35,636 bases of DNA, taken from an uncultured Flavobacteriales bacterium (GTDB taxonomy: Bacteria > Bacteroidota > Bacteroidia > Flavobacteriales_D > Sanyastnellaceae). Each line of letters opens with the position of its first letter. Within the stretch, counting starts at the first letter, position 1. The DNA lies in NCBI GenBank assembly GCA_938085105.1, contig CALKGK010000070.1, positions 1 through 35,636 of the forward strand. Direction: 5' to 3'. Shown piece after piece: positions 16,498-24,448 of the stretch. Under the pieces are notes generated by a model. It saw only the letters and a program-made list of their open reading frames with translations. It searched no databases and was not told the DNA's origin. The position numbers and the translations under genes were made by a program.

Positions 16498-16959
16498 ATG
16501 AGACCATTTATCCTCCTAACCCTCTTTTTTTTGAGCGTGAGCGCCTGCAAAACGGGAAAAGATTCCAAAGCAGAGCAAAGCAACACTCAAGAACAAAAAA
16601 GCGAAATGAACGAAACGAAGCATCCCTTGGCAGTAATTGACCGAGAGCTTTTCAGCAGCAAGAGCGATGTATTTACCATAAAATCGCACGAGTTGAATGG
16701 GGATATCATGTCTTTAACTGTAACATATAGTGGAGGCTGTGAAGAGCACTCATTTGAGCTCGTAAGCAATGGAGCCTATGCAAAATCCCTTCCTCCTCAA
16801 TGCCGATTGCGTTTGATCCACAATGGAAACAATGACAATTGCCGCTCTTTGATTGAAACAAAATTGAATTTTAACGTAAAAGATCTACAGTATCCTGGAA
16901 CAAAAGAGATGGTGCTCTTTGTTGAAGGGATTGATGATAGAATTATGTACACATATTAA
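16498..16959 (+). CDS. Small predicted lipoprotein, unknown function
   Basis: The 153-residue product starts MRPFILLTLFFLSVSACKTGK, a lipoprotein signal with lipobox VSAC (lipidated cysteine near 17). A polar linker rich in K, E, Q and N follows (to about 45). The folded part is strand-rich with a conserved-looking HELNGDIMSLTVTYSGGCEEHSFEL segment and three further cysteines, which could form disulfides after export. Small periplasmic or surface lipoproteins of this type are common in flavobacteria. No function can be assigned. It is followed 17 bases later by the T9SS protease gene. Confidence 0.7.
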   Translation: MRPFILLTLFFLSVSACKTGKDSKAEQSNTQEQKSEMNETKHPLAVIDRELFSSKSDVFTIKSHELNGDIMSLTVTYSGGCEEHSFELVSNGAYAKSLPPQCRLRLIHNGNNDNCRSLIETKLNFNVKDLQYPGTKEMVLFVEGIDDRIMYTY

Positions 16960-16976
16960 ATATAGACCTAAGTTCG

Positions 16977-19247
16977 ATGAATAAAATCTTTACCCTTCTT
17001 CTCGCCTTCTTCACTATGGCGGGAATCCAAGCTCAAATTAGCCAAGGCGGAAGTCCAGAACGATGGAACTCCGATTTCTCTTTTGATGTAAGTCAGCTTC
17101 CAAAATTCGAAACTAACACCTTGGACATGGATCTCATCCGCGCTCAAGATGCCATTTCAGATCAGTTGAAAGATGTGCCTTACCGCTTTGGGATTGAAAT
17201 CGAAACAAGCATTGACGTTCGCAACGAAGCCATTTATGAAGAAGCTTCGAATGGAGACCGCATCTATTACTACATGGTTTCTTGTCCTCACGCCTCCAGC
17301 ATTTCCATGATTTTTGATCAGTTTGAATTGCCAGAAGGTGCGAAATTGTTTGTTTGGAACAGCGATCGCACGGAATACTTGGGAGCTTTTACCAGCGAAA
17401 ACAACAAAGAATGGGGAACGTTCGGACTCGGTTTGGTTTATGGAGACCAAGTGATTCTTGAGTACCACGAGCCGTTCAAGCGTCGCGGTCAAGGTCAATT
17501 GCACATTGGAACCGTAGTTCACGCTTACCGTAGCATTTTGAAACGTTTGGAGCAAGTGCAAGAAGAATACAATCGCGGTCCGTTTGGAAACTCAGGAAAT
17601 TGCAACATTGGTGTGAATTGTCCGGAAGGAGCCGACTGGCAAATTGAGAAACGCTCGGTTGCTTTGATCGTTAGCGGAGGTTTTGCTTCCTGCTCTGGAG
17701 CACTGGTAAACAATACCGCTCAAGACGGCACACCTTACTTCCTCACAGCAAACCACTGTTTGGGTGGACAAAACAATTGGGTATTCTATTTCAACCACGA
17801 AGCACCTGAAAACAACTGTGACGGAAACTCCGGGCCAACCAATCAAAGCATCTCTGGATCTACCCTCCGCGCATCGAACGGAGCATCAGATTTTGCATTG
17901 CTCGAGTTGAGCCAAGACGTACCTGAAAGCTTCAACCCACAGTTTGTAGGATGGGACAACAGTGACGAAGAATCCGTAACTGAAGCCGTTGGAATTCACC
18001 ACCCATCTGGTGATTTGAAAAAGATTTGTTTTGAAGAAGACGCTCCTTTCCACGATAACGCGGCCGGAGCGGCTGTTTGGTTCATCAACCAATGGGAAGC
18101 AGGAGTTACAGAAGGCGGTTCGTCAGGATCTCCCCTCTTTGATCAAAACCACAGAATTATTGGTCAACTCTACGGAGGTGCCGCTGCTTGCCAAGGAAAC
18201 AACAACAACGGTCAGTTTGACTACTACGGAAGATTTGGCGTGAGCTGGGATGGATCATCAAGCTCGAACCGATTGAGAGATTGGCTTGACCCGCTCAATT
18301 CAGGAGTTACCGTAATGGACGGATGGCCAGAAGGAGCTGAAGTGTTTGCTTTGGATGCAGCTGCTGGTAGTATTGATGACATTGACAACGAAGTATGTGA
18401 TGCTGTTTTTGCGCCCGTTTTTGCCCTCTTCAATAGTGGAAGCGAAACATTGACCAGTGCAACTGTAACCTACACTTGGAACGGAGTGGAACAAAACCCA
18501 TTCGTTTGGACCGGCAACCTCTCGCAAAACCAAAGCGAATTGGTTTACCTCCCAACCCTTAACGGCGTTGGCGGAACAAACACCTTGCTCATCAACGTTA
18601 CCAATCCGAACGGTGGTGCTGATGAAGACCAGTTGAACAACGTGATTGAAGCGACATACACCGGATTTGCTGGACCAACCGTGGACATTCAAGTATCCAT
18701 CACCACAGATGATTATGGATCTGAAACCACTTGGACCATCACCCAAAATGGAAACACCCTTGCGAGTGGCGGACCATACAGCGACGATACCGATGGAGAA
18801 GTTATTGAACAAACGGTTTGCTTGTCTGAAGGGTGTTATGACTTCAACATCTTTGATTCTTATGGCGATGGAATTTGCTGTGAGTGGGGTGAAGGACAAT
18901 ACCGCATTGTTGCTCCACAAGGTGTAATTTTATATGGAGGTGAATTTGGGGATGATGAAAGCGTGAACTTCTGCACCAACGACCCTGTGAACGTTGAGGA
19001 AACAGCAACGCCTTCATTCACGATCTACCCGAACCCTGCGAGTGATGAACTCACGGTTGAATTGCCTGAGGGAATCCAGGGAGAACGCATTGCCTTGGTG
19101 AATAACTTGGGGCAAGTTGTTTTGGAGAAAGTACTTCGCCAAGAACAACGAAGCAGTTTTGATTTGAACGGCTTGGCCAAAGGATGGTACACTGTGCGCG
19201 TTGTGAACGGAAGCACTGTACTCACGCAAAAACTCATCGTTCAGTAA
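16977..19247 (+). CDS. T9SS-exported trypsin-like serine protease (lysyl endopeptidase-like)
   Basis: The 756-residue precursor has a signal peptide (1-19, ending IQAQ), a propeptide-like strand-rich region (about 20-205), and a chymotrypsin-fold protease with an apparently intact triad: H260 in LTANHC, D305 in ASDFALLEL and S383 in EGGSSGSPLF. GSSGSP in place of GDSGGP is typical of the lysyl-endopeptidase-like branch. A CARDB-like domain follows (about 470-560, VFALFNSGSETLTSATVTY), then a module with DSYGDGICCEWGEG, frequent in secreted flavobacterial proteins. The C-terminus (FTIYPNPASDELTV to QKLIVQ, last 80 residues) is a type IX sorting domain. The enzyme is probably released or surface-anchored and degrades protein. 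A hairpin terminator follows. Confidence 0.92.
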   Translation: MNKIFTLLLAFFTMAGIQAQISQGGSPERWNSDFSFDVSQLPKFETNTLDMDLIRAQDAISDQLKDVPYRFGIEIETSIDVRNEAIYEEASNGDRIYYYMVSCPHASSISMIFDQFELPEGAKLFVWNSDRTEYLGAFTSENNKEWGTFGLGLVYGDQVILEYHEPFKRRGQGQLHIGTVVHAYRSILKRLEQVQEEYNRGPFGNSGNCNIGVNCPEGADWQIEKRSVALIVSGGFASCSGALVNNTAQDGTPYFLTANHCLGGQNNWVFYFNHEAPENNCDGNSGPTNQSISGSTLRASNGASDFALLELSQDVPESFNPQFVGWDNSDEESVTEAVGIHHPSGDLKKICFEEDAPFHDNAAGAAVWFINQWEAGVTEGGSSGSPLFDQNHRIIGQLYGGAAACQGNNNNGQFDYYGRFGVSWDGSSSSNRLRDWLDPLNSGVTVMDGWPEGAEVFALDAAAGSIDDIDNEVCDAVFAPVFALFNSGSETLTSATVTYTWNGVEQNPFVWTGNLSQNQSELVYLPTLNGVGGTNTLLINVTNPNGGADEDQLNNVIEATYTGFAGPTVDIQVSITTDDYGSETTWTITQNGNTLASGGPYSDDTDGEVIEQTVCLSEGCYDFNIFDSYGDGICCEWGEGQYRIVAPQGVILYGGEFGDDESVNFCTNDPVNVEETATPSFTIYPNPASDELTVELPEGIQGERIALVNNLGQVVLEKVLRQEQRSSFDLNGLAKGWYTVRVVNGSTVLTQKLIVQ

Positions 19248-19282
19248 GCGAATTCAATTGTAGCAGAAAAAAGCATGTTCAT

Positions 19283-19309
19283 AAAAAGGCGACCAATGGT
19301 CGCCTTTTT
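19283..19309 (+). terminator. Intrinsic terminator after the T9SS protease gene
   Basis: AAAAAGGCGACC (19283-19294) pairs perfectly with GGTCGCCTTTTT (19298-19309) around a three-base AAT loop. A C and four more T residues follow. The A/T arms make it a possible bidirectional terminator, although both flanking genes run in the plus direction. Confidence 0.88.
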
Positions 19310-19333
19310 CTTTTCCACCATGGGAGATGGGTG

Positions 19334-19341
19334 TAATTTTG
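19334..19341 (+). promoter_or_regulatory. -7 element (TAATTTTG) five bases before the GT2 start
   Basis: An exact TAnnTTTG match, just downstream of the preceding terminator, ends five bases before the ATG at 19347. TTTT 19 bases upstream could serve as the -33 element. It supports the ATG at 19347 over the earlier in-frame start at 19275, which lies upstream of the terminator hairpin. Confidence 0.55.
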
Positions 19342-19346
19342 ACACG

Positions 19347-20489
19347 ATGAAAGCCTTGACCTCTTCCTTTTATGAGCAACTGAGCCTTTTGGACCAAGTG
19401 ATCTTGGGTCTGCTCGTCGCGTCCCTCTTGCTCCAGTTGTTTTACCAGTTCTACTTCTTTGTCAGAATTGCCTTATGGAAGCATCGTCCTTTGGGCGGAC
19501 ACACCCCACCTGTTTCCATTGTAATTTGCGCTAAGAATGAAGAAGAGAACTTACGGAAGTTGATCCCTGTTTTGATGGACCAAGACTATCCCGAGTTTCA
19601 GCTGGTGGTTGTTAATGACAACAGTTGGGATGAAACCGAGGATATTCTGAAAGCCTTTCAACACAGTTTTGCCAATCTGCATTGCATTCATTTGAATGAA
19701 GACAAGCAAATGATGATGGGGAAAAAATTCGCGCTTACCTTGGGCATTAAAGGAGCAAAGTATGAGCAGTTGTTGCTCACCGATGCAGACTGCAGCCCAA
19801 ATTCCGATCAGTGGTTGCGCCACATGATGAATGGAGCCGAAGAGAAAGACATTCGTTTGGGATTCTCTCCTTATCAAAAAACCAGAGGATTGTTGAATGC
19901 CATAATTCGATACGACGCTTTTCAAACCGGACTGACCTATTTGTCGTTCGCAGCAGCTGGCACCCCGTACATGGGAGTGGGACGGAACCTCGCTTACACC
20001 AAATCGCTCTTTTTTGCGAAAGGTGGATTTAAGCGACACTACCACATTGCCAGCGGTGATGACGATTTGTTCATCAAAGAAAACGCCACCAAATCGAACA
20101 CTGGAATTGTTTTTCATCCTGATGCCCAAACCAGTTCTCCTGCGAAAACAACGTGGAAAGCATGGTGGACTCAGAAGCGAAGACACCTCTCAACAGCACC
20201 TCATTACACCTTTTTTCACAAGATCCTGCTTGCCCTTCACCCTACCAGTGCCTGCGCTATGTGGTTGTTAGCGGTGCTTTGGAGTGTTATGCACAAGGAG
20301 TTTTTAATAGCCTCCGTTGTGCTTGCCCTGCGGTACATCGTTCAATTCATTACTTTTAGGGGAGCTATGAAGCGTTCAAATCAACTCAGTTTGTTTTGGG
20401 CGAGTCCTTGGCTCGAAGCTACGTTATGGATCATAAATCCTGTGTTATGGATGTCAAACCTGTTCGCCAAACCGAAACAATGGAAGTAA
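19347..20489 (+). CDS. GT2 family glycosyltransferase, membrane-associated
   Basis: From the ATG at 19347 the protein has 380 residues. An N-terminal helix (about 16-38) anchors it. The GT-A domain opens with PPVSIVICAKNEEENL, has VVVNDNSWDETEDIL with the first aspartate, then TDADCSPNSDQW with the DxD motif, then GDDDLFI and WWTQKRRHLS, equivalent to the acceptor-site ED and QxxRW region. Two to three C-terminal helices (about 285-370) complete it. Such single GT2 enzymes are common next to cell-envelope genes in Bacteroidota; the sugar and acceptor are unknown. Its last ten bases overlap the sigma-factor start, and the run GT2, sigma, rsmG is probably one transcript. Confidence 0.85.
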   Translation: MKALTSSFYEQLSLLDQVILGLLVASLLLQLFYQFYFFVRIALWKHRPLGGHTPPVSIVICAKNEEENLRKLIPVLMDQDYPEFQLVVVNDNSWDETEDILKAFQHSFANLHCIHLNEDKQMMMGKKFALTLGIKGAKYEQLLLTDADCSPNSDQWLRHMMNGAEEKDIRLGFSPYQKTRGLLNAIIRYDAFQTGLTYLSFAAAGTPYMGVGRNLAYTKSLFFAKGGFKRHYHIASGDDDLFIKENATKSNTGIVFHPDAQTSSPAKTTWKAWWTQKRRHLSTAPHYTFFHKILLALHPTSACAMWLLAVLWSVMHKEFLIASVVLALRYIVQFITFRGAMKRSNQLSLFWASPWLEATLWIINPVLWMSNLFAKPKQWK

Positions 20490-21088
20490 ACAATCACCTG
20501 TCTGATAAAGCAAAGAAGGACTATGACCTGGTCCAATCGGCTTTAAAAAACAAGGATCAACGCGCCTATGCGGAATTGATGGAACGCTATCGTGAGTCCA
20601 TTTACTTCATGTTGCTCAAAATGGTCAATAATCGAGACGATGCAGATGATTTGACCATCGAAGCTTTCGGAAAAGCCTTCAAACGTCTTCACCAATACAC
20701 CCCGAAGTTTGCGTTTTCAACTTGGCTCTTCAAAATTGCCTCGAACAACGCCATTGATTTTATTCGGAAAAAAAGGATCCAAGCTTTGTCTTTGGACGCT
20801 GGATTCACCAACGACGATGGGGAAAGCATGGAAATCAGCATTAGCGATGGAGATTTGGACCCTATCCAAGCCCTGCAGAAGAAGGAACGTGTGGAGAAGA
20901 TGAGAGAAGTGGTGACCCGACTCAAGCCGAGGTACCGCCAATTGATTGAGCTTCGATACTTCCAAGAATACTCTTACGAAGAAATTGCGGAAGAACTTGA
21001 CATCCCTCTGGGAACCGTGAAAGCTCAGTTATTCCGTGCTCGAGACTTCCTCTTCCAAATCCTCAAGAATACGCGAGACACGCTATAA
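20480..21088 (+). CDS. RNA polymerase sigma factor, sigma-70 family, ECF-type
   Basis: The 202-residue product (ATG at 20480) has region 2 (AYAELMERYRESIYFMLLKM, then DADDLTIEAFGKAFKRLHQY and FSTWLFKIASNNAIDFIRKKR) and region 4 (RLKPRYRQLIELRYFQEYSYEEIAEELDIPLGTVKAQLFRARDFL), joined by an acidic linker (DGESMEISISDGDLD). There is no region 1.1 or 3, as in ECF sigma factors. Longer in-frame starts lie inside the GT2 gene and lack sigma character. No anti-sigma factor gene is adjacent: upstream is a glycosyltransferase and downstream rsmG. Regulation by a membrane anti-sigma is therefore not indicated here. Regulon unknown. Confidence 0.9.
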   Translation: MEVNNHLSDKAKKDYDLVQSALKNKDQRAYAELMERYRESIYFMLLKMVNNRDDADDLTIEAFGKAFKRLHQYTPKFAFSTWLFKIASNNAIDFIRKKRIQALSLDAGFTNDDGESMEISISDGDLDPIQALQKKERVEKMREVVTRLKPRYRQLIELRYFQEYSYEEIAEELDIPLGTVKAQLFRARDFLFQILKNTRDTL

Positions 21089-21096
21089 ATTACCCT

Positions 21097-21732
21097 ATGC
21101 CTTTAAACGTAGAAAGGATTGTACATTACTTTCCTGAGCTCGAACCCATCCAAATCAAACAACTGGAAGAACTCTATCCTTTGTATGAATTTTGGAACGC
21201 TCAAATCAATGTGGTTTCACGAAAAGACTTCGATAATCTTTACGAAAAGCACGTACTGCACTCCCTCGGGATTGTAAAAGCCATGCCCTTCAAGAAAGGG
21301 AGCAAGGTGCTTGACGTGGGAACCGGCGGCGGATTTCCGGGCATTCCTTTGGCCATCTTTTTTCCGGATGTTCAATTCACCTTGGTGGACAGTATTGGCA
21401 AAAAAATCAAAGTCGTTGAAGCAGTAAAAGAAGCCCTCGATCTTGAAAACGTGCACGCCATTCATGGAAGAGCGGAACAAGTGAAAGGACAATTTGATTT
21501 TGTGGTTTCGCGAGCCGTGACCAAACTCGATGAATTCATTCCTTGGGTTCGAAACAAGATCACCAATAAGCAAATCAATGCCTTCCCGAATGGAATTCTT
21601 TACCTCAAAGGAGGCGATCTAAAAGCAGAATTAAAAGCCGCAAAGGCCGACACCGAAGTGATTCCACTTAAAAAGTATTTTAGTGAGGAATTCTTTGATA
21701 CCAAAGCCGTGGTTTACGTAAAGTTGAAGTAG
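21097..21732 (+). CDS. rsmG: 16S rRNA (guanine-527-N7)-methyltransferase RsmG
   Basis: The 211 residues match RsmG (GidB). NVVSRKDFDNLYEKHVLHSL is the family's N-terminal segment. VLDVGTGGGFPGIPLAI (about 71-87) is the SAM-binding loop, and the FDFVVSRAVTKLDEF segment is the conserved motif with the RA pair. The enzyme methylates N7 of G527 in the 530 loop of 16S rRNA; its loss gives low-level streptomycin resistance in several bacteria. It begins eight bases after the sigma-factor gene, so the two are cotranscribed. Length is normal. Confidence 0.95.
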   Translation: MPLNVERIVHYFPELEPIQIKQLEELYPLYEFWNAQINVVSRKDFDNLYEKHVLHSLGIVKAMPFKKGSKVLDVGTGGGFPGIPLAIFFPDVQFTLVDSIGKKIKVVEAVKEALDLENVHAIHGRAEQVKGQFDFVVSRAVTKLDEFIPWVRNKITNKQINAFPNGILYLKGGDLKAELKAAKADTEVIPLKKYFSEEFFDTKAVVYVKLK

Positions 21733-21751
21733 GAACACAATCTTAATTAAA

Positions 21752-22093
21752 ATGACACAAGAAAACAACACTACGACCAACGATCAGCGCCATCGAGGGG
21801 TTGATATCCTCATTGTAATTGCTCTTGGATACTGGGTTTTCAGCAGCATCTTGAACAAACTCTTAACCACCTTCATTGATGACTTTTATTCCTCGCCTGC
21901 TCGATTCATCATTGCGATCGTTTGGATATTCTTTGCCTTCACTCCTTTCGCCTTCGCTTTCGGAATCAAAAACAAGACCACACGTATCGTTGGTTTGATT
22001 CTGGCCTTTATCATCTTTGCTTTTTCAATGTACCAACAAGTTGAGTATCTCATCTACCTTGTCAAGGATGTGAGCGATACAATGGACTATTGA
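21752..22093 (+). CDS. Small membrane protein with three predicted helices, unknown function
   Basis: The 113 residues have a polar start rich in N, T and Q (1-16), then hydrophobic helices at about 18-42, 48-72 and 80-102, and a short acidic tail (VSDTMDY). No family was recognised. It follows rsmG by 19 bases and is probably the last gene of that operon. A weak hairpin downstream could end the transcript. Confidence 0.6.
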   Translation: MTQENNTTTNDQRHRGVDILIVIALGYWVFSSILNKLLTTFIDDFYSSPARFIIAIVWIFFAFTPFAFAFGIKNKTTRIVGLILAFIIFAFSMYQQVEYLIYLVKDVSDTMDY

Positions 22094-22119
22094 TGAAAGA
22101 TGAAAGGACGGTAAAAACA

Positions 22120-22148
22120 AAAAAGGACCCTAAAACGGAGCCCTTTTT
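22120..22148 (+). terminator. Weak candidate terminator between convergent genes
   Basis: AAAAAGG (22120-22126) can pair with CCTTTTT (22142-22148) around a 15-base loop that may pair further (CC with GG). It is A/T-rich and could act in both directions for the small membrane protein gene and the response regulator, but the stem is short. Confidence 0.4.
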
Positions 22149-22255
22149 CGTAAACCTGCAAGGAAAATTTTGAAACCTACGCAGTCCTGGAAACCGCGTA
22201 ACACTTAAAAGACGTAGCGACTTATTGAGGGTTGCCTTTTTTCTTCAACTTTTTT

Positions 22256-22951
22256 TCAGGGAGAAAATTTATAGCCCACTCCACGCACCGAAAAGAAGTG
22301 CTGAGGCTGCCTTGGATTGGGTTCGAAATACTTTCTGAATGCCAAGATATAGTTGTCAATCGTGCGCGTAGAAGGGAAAACATCGTAGCCCCATACGCTT
22401 TCAAGAATTTCTTCTCTGCTCACCACTTCATCCTTTTTTTGAATCAAAAGTTTGAGCAACATGATTTCTTTTTTTGACAAGGTTCGCTCTTCGCCGTCCT
22501 TATCGACTATTCGGTAGGTTTTAAAATTGACGTGGCAGGGACCAAATTTGAATTCATCGAGCGTGGCCAAGCTTGTTTGACGGTGATCTTTTCTAACGAT
22601 GAGTTTGGAAACCCGCAAGAGCAGCTCTTCCAGATGAAATGGTTTGCTGAGGTAATCATCTGCTCCCAGTTTCAATCCTTCTACTCTTTCCGGACCCGTA
22701 TTTTTTGCTGTGAGGAACATGATTGGCGTGGTATTCCCCTCCAAGCGCACCGTCTTGCAAATCGTGAAACCGTCAATTCCGGGCAGCATTACATCGAGAA
22801 TGGCCATATCGAAGCGCTGATTTCTTAGGGCTTCAAGACCATCCGGACCGTTATCGATGGCCACCACATCATAGCCCTCCATCTCTAGATTTAGCGCAAT
22901 GCCTTTTCGGAGGGCAAGTTCGTCCTCGAGCAATAAAACACGATATTTCAT
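22256..22951 (-). CDS. OmpR-family response regulator
   Basis: From the ATG at 22951 the protein has 231 residues. The receiver domain shows the acidic pocket in LLLEDE (6-11), the phosphoacceptor D53 in AILDVMLPGIDG, T81 in FLTAK and K103 in LSKPF. A winged-helix DNA-binding domain follows (about 135-230; LSKKEIMLLKLLI, then VWGYDVFPSTRTIDNYILAFRKYFEPN and SVRGVGYKF). This is the PhoB/OmpR architecture and resembles the RprY-like regulators of Bacteroidota. No histidine kinase gene is next to it in the window: it is convergent with one gene and divergent from a menaquinone gene. It is therefore an orphan regulator or pairs with a kinase encoded elsewhere. Targets unknown. Confidence 0.92.
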   Translation of the reverse strand: MKYRVLLLEDELALRKGIALNLEMEGYDVVAIDNGPDGLEALRNQRFDMAILDVMLPGIDGFTICKTVRLEGNTTPIMFLTAKNTGPERVEGLKLGADDYLSKPFHLEELLLRVSKLIVRKDHRQTSLATLDEFKFGPCHVNFKTYRIVDKDGEERTLSKKEIMLLKLLIQKKDEVVSREEILESVWGYDVFPSTRTIDNYILAFRKYFEPNPRQPQHFFSVRGVGYKFSP

Positions 22952-22980
22952 TTCAGCTTCATTCACAGCTTGTGGCTTTG

Positions 22981-22988
22981 TACCTTTG
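22981..22988 (+). promoter_or_regulatory. -7 element (TACCTTTG) of the menaquinone gene cluster
   Basis: An exact TAnnTTTG match lies 22 bases before the ATG at 23011, in the short region shared with the divergent response regulator gene. It would start a transcript with a leader of about 15 bases, covering the thioesterase, isochorismate synthase and menD. Confidence 0.5.
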
Positions 22989-23010
22989 ACAAAAGTAGAA
23001 AAGGAAGCGC

Positions 23011-23433
23011 ATGTCTGAACAATCGTTTTTAGAAGAGATCAACAAGAACACCAAAAACACGCTTGGAGAGAGCCTTGGAATGCGGCTCACGAAAATTGAG
23101 AAAGGCTACGTGGAAGGAAGCATGCCCGTAGATGGAAGAACCCATCAACCTTACGGATTGCTTCACGGTGGTGCAAGTGCTGCTTTGGCAGAAACCTTGG
23201 GCTCGGTTGGATCACATTTCCTCGTTCACGAACAGGGAAAAGCTGCGGTTGGTGTGGAAATCAATACCAATCACCTCAAAGGAAAGCGCTCAGGAACTGT
23301 TACCGGTAAGGCAAAAATCGTTCATCAAGGAGGTAAACTTCACGTGTGGAACATCGACATCGTGGATGAACAAGAACGCTTGATTGCTGTTGCTCGTTTA
23401 ACCGTTATGATTATTCCACAGGTCAATGCCTAA
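23011..23433 (+). CDS. menI: Hotdog-fold thioesterase, probable DHNA-CoA thioesterase (MenI-like)
   Basis: The 140-residue protein is a PaaI/YbgC-type hotdog thioesterase. QPYGLLHGGASAALAETLGS (46-65) holds the HGG and catalytic glutamate typical of this subfamily, and VGVEINTNHLKGKRSGTVTGKA is the following conserved strand and turn. In bacteria with the classical menaquinone route such an enzyme hydrolyses 1,4-dihydroxy-2-naphthoyl-CoA, and the gene often precedes the isochorismate synthase in flavobacteria. Here it overlaps that gene by eight bases, which supports the pathway assignment. The fold is certain; the specific substrate is inferred from position. Confidence 0.8.
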   Translation: MSEQSFLEEINKNTKNTLGESLGMRLTKIEKGYVEGSMPVDGRTHQPYGLLHGGASAALAETLGSVGSHFLVHEQGKAAVGVEINTNHLKGKRSGTVTGKAKIVHQGGKLHVWNIDIVDEQERLIAVARLTVMIIPQVNA

Positions 23434-24427
23434 ATTTCCTGCTTCCGCTCTTGCCGCTTATCGATTGCCCCATTCCAAACAAGCTTTTTTGCTTCGCGAA
23501 GGAAATGAAGGGGCTGTTTGTTTCAGTACAAAGCCCTTTGATAAAAATGAGAAGGCGCTTCAGTTTTCTGGAAGTAAGGAACTTTTTGACCCGAGCAAAG
23601 ATGCACTTCAAAAGCACCTCGATCGTCATGCTGAGGCAGTCAATTCGGCTCAAAAACCAAGTACACAAGAAGAGCACCTTTCCCGGTGTTCAAAGGCCAT
23701 AACATTGCTTCAAAGCGGTGAAATGAATAAAGTGGTCCTAAGCCGAGTGTCGCATTTTTCGAAATCAAACCCGAAGGCCGATGCCTTGTTTCAAGCCTTG
23801 TGCGAGAGCTATCCGACCGCCTTCGTTTATTTCCTCATTCACCCAGAACATGGCGTGTGGTGTGGTGCCACTCCTGAGGTTCTTTTAACGGTGAGCAATG
23901 GTCAATTCGAGACGATGTCGCTCGCAGGCACCATCAACACTCGCACACCGAGAGCCTGGACCGAAAAAGAATACCAAGAACAGGCCTTTGTGACCGATTA
24001 CATCCTCGCAAAAGTCAAAAACCTTAAGCCCAAAGAACTTCAAGTCGACCCGAGAGAAGAGCAATTGGCCGGACACCTCAAACACCTTAAAACACGCATT
24101 CAGTTCAGTGGATCACTTCCAACCCAAACCATTCTCGAAAGCCTCCATCCCACTCCTGCAGTTGGTGGAACCCCGCTAGATAAAGCGCTCCAATGCATTG
24201 AGCAATTGGAATCTCATGATCGTAGACTTTATACGGGATACATTGGCGTACGAGACAACGATCAAAATGCGCAGTACTTTGTTAATTTACGCTGTATGGA
24301 ATGGACTGGGGCGGGATACGACCTTTTTGCTGGAGGCGGAATTACCGCGAGTTCAAAGCCGGAAGATGAATGGGAAGAAACCAATGCCAAATTGCAAGTA
24401 CTTCAAGGGGTGCTTGAAAAGTTGTAA
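23426..24427 (+). CDS. menF: Isochorismate synthase
   Basis: The 333-residue protein is a chorismate-binding enzyme with a short N-terminal part, as usual in Bacteroidota. The lysine of the NKVVLSR motif (K102) matches the general base of MenF-type enzymes. GATPEVLL (147-154), SLAGT (165-169), HPTPAVGGTP, YTGYIG and the GGG-I near the end are the family's substrate and Mg-binding motifs. It converts chorismate to isochorismate, the first committed step to menaquinone. The start overlaps the thioesterase gene, and the gene ends 21 bases before menD. A siderophore-type isochorismate synthase is possible in principle, but the men neighbours argue against it. Confidence 0.92.
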   Translation: MPKFPASALAAYRLPHSKQAFLLREGNEGAVCFSTKPFDKNEKALQFSGSKELFDPSKDALQKHLDRHAEAVNSAQKPSTQEEHLSRCSKAITLLQSGEMNKVVLSRVSHFSKSNPKADALFQALCESYPTAFVYFLIHPEHGVWCGATPEVLLTVSNGQFETMSLAGTINTRTPRAWTEKEYQEQAFVTDYILAKVKNLKPKELQVDPREEQLAGHLKHLKTRIQFSGSLPTQTILESLHPTPAVGGTPLDKALQCIEQLESHDRRLYTGYIGVRDNDQNAQYFVNLRCMEWTGAGYDLFAGGGITASSKPEDEWEETNAKLQVLQGVLEKL

Positions 24428-24448
24428 ACTTCGATCAGAATAGTGCAC

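Noticed and set aside
23426-24427. Isochorismate synthase as part of a siderophore locus.
   Set aside because: The neighbours are menaquinone genes, and no 2,3-dihydroxybenzoate or peptide-synthetase genes are present.
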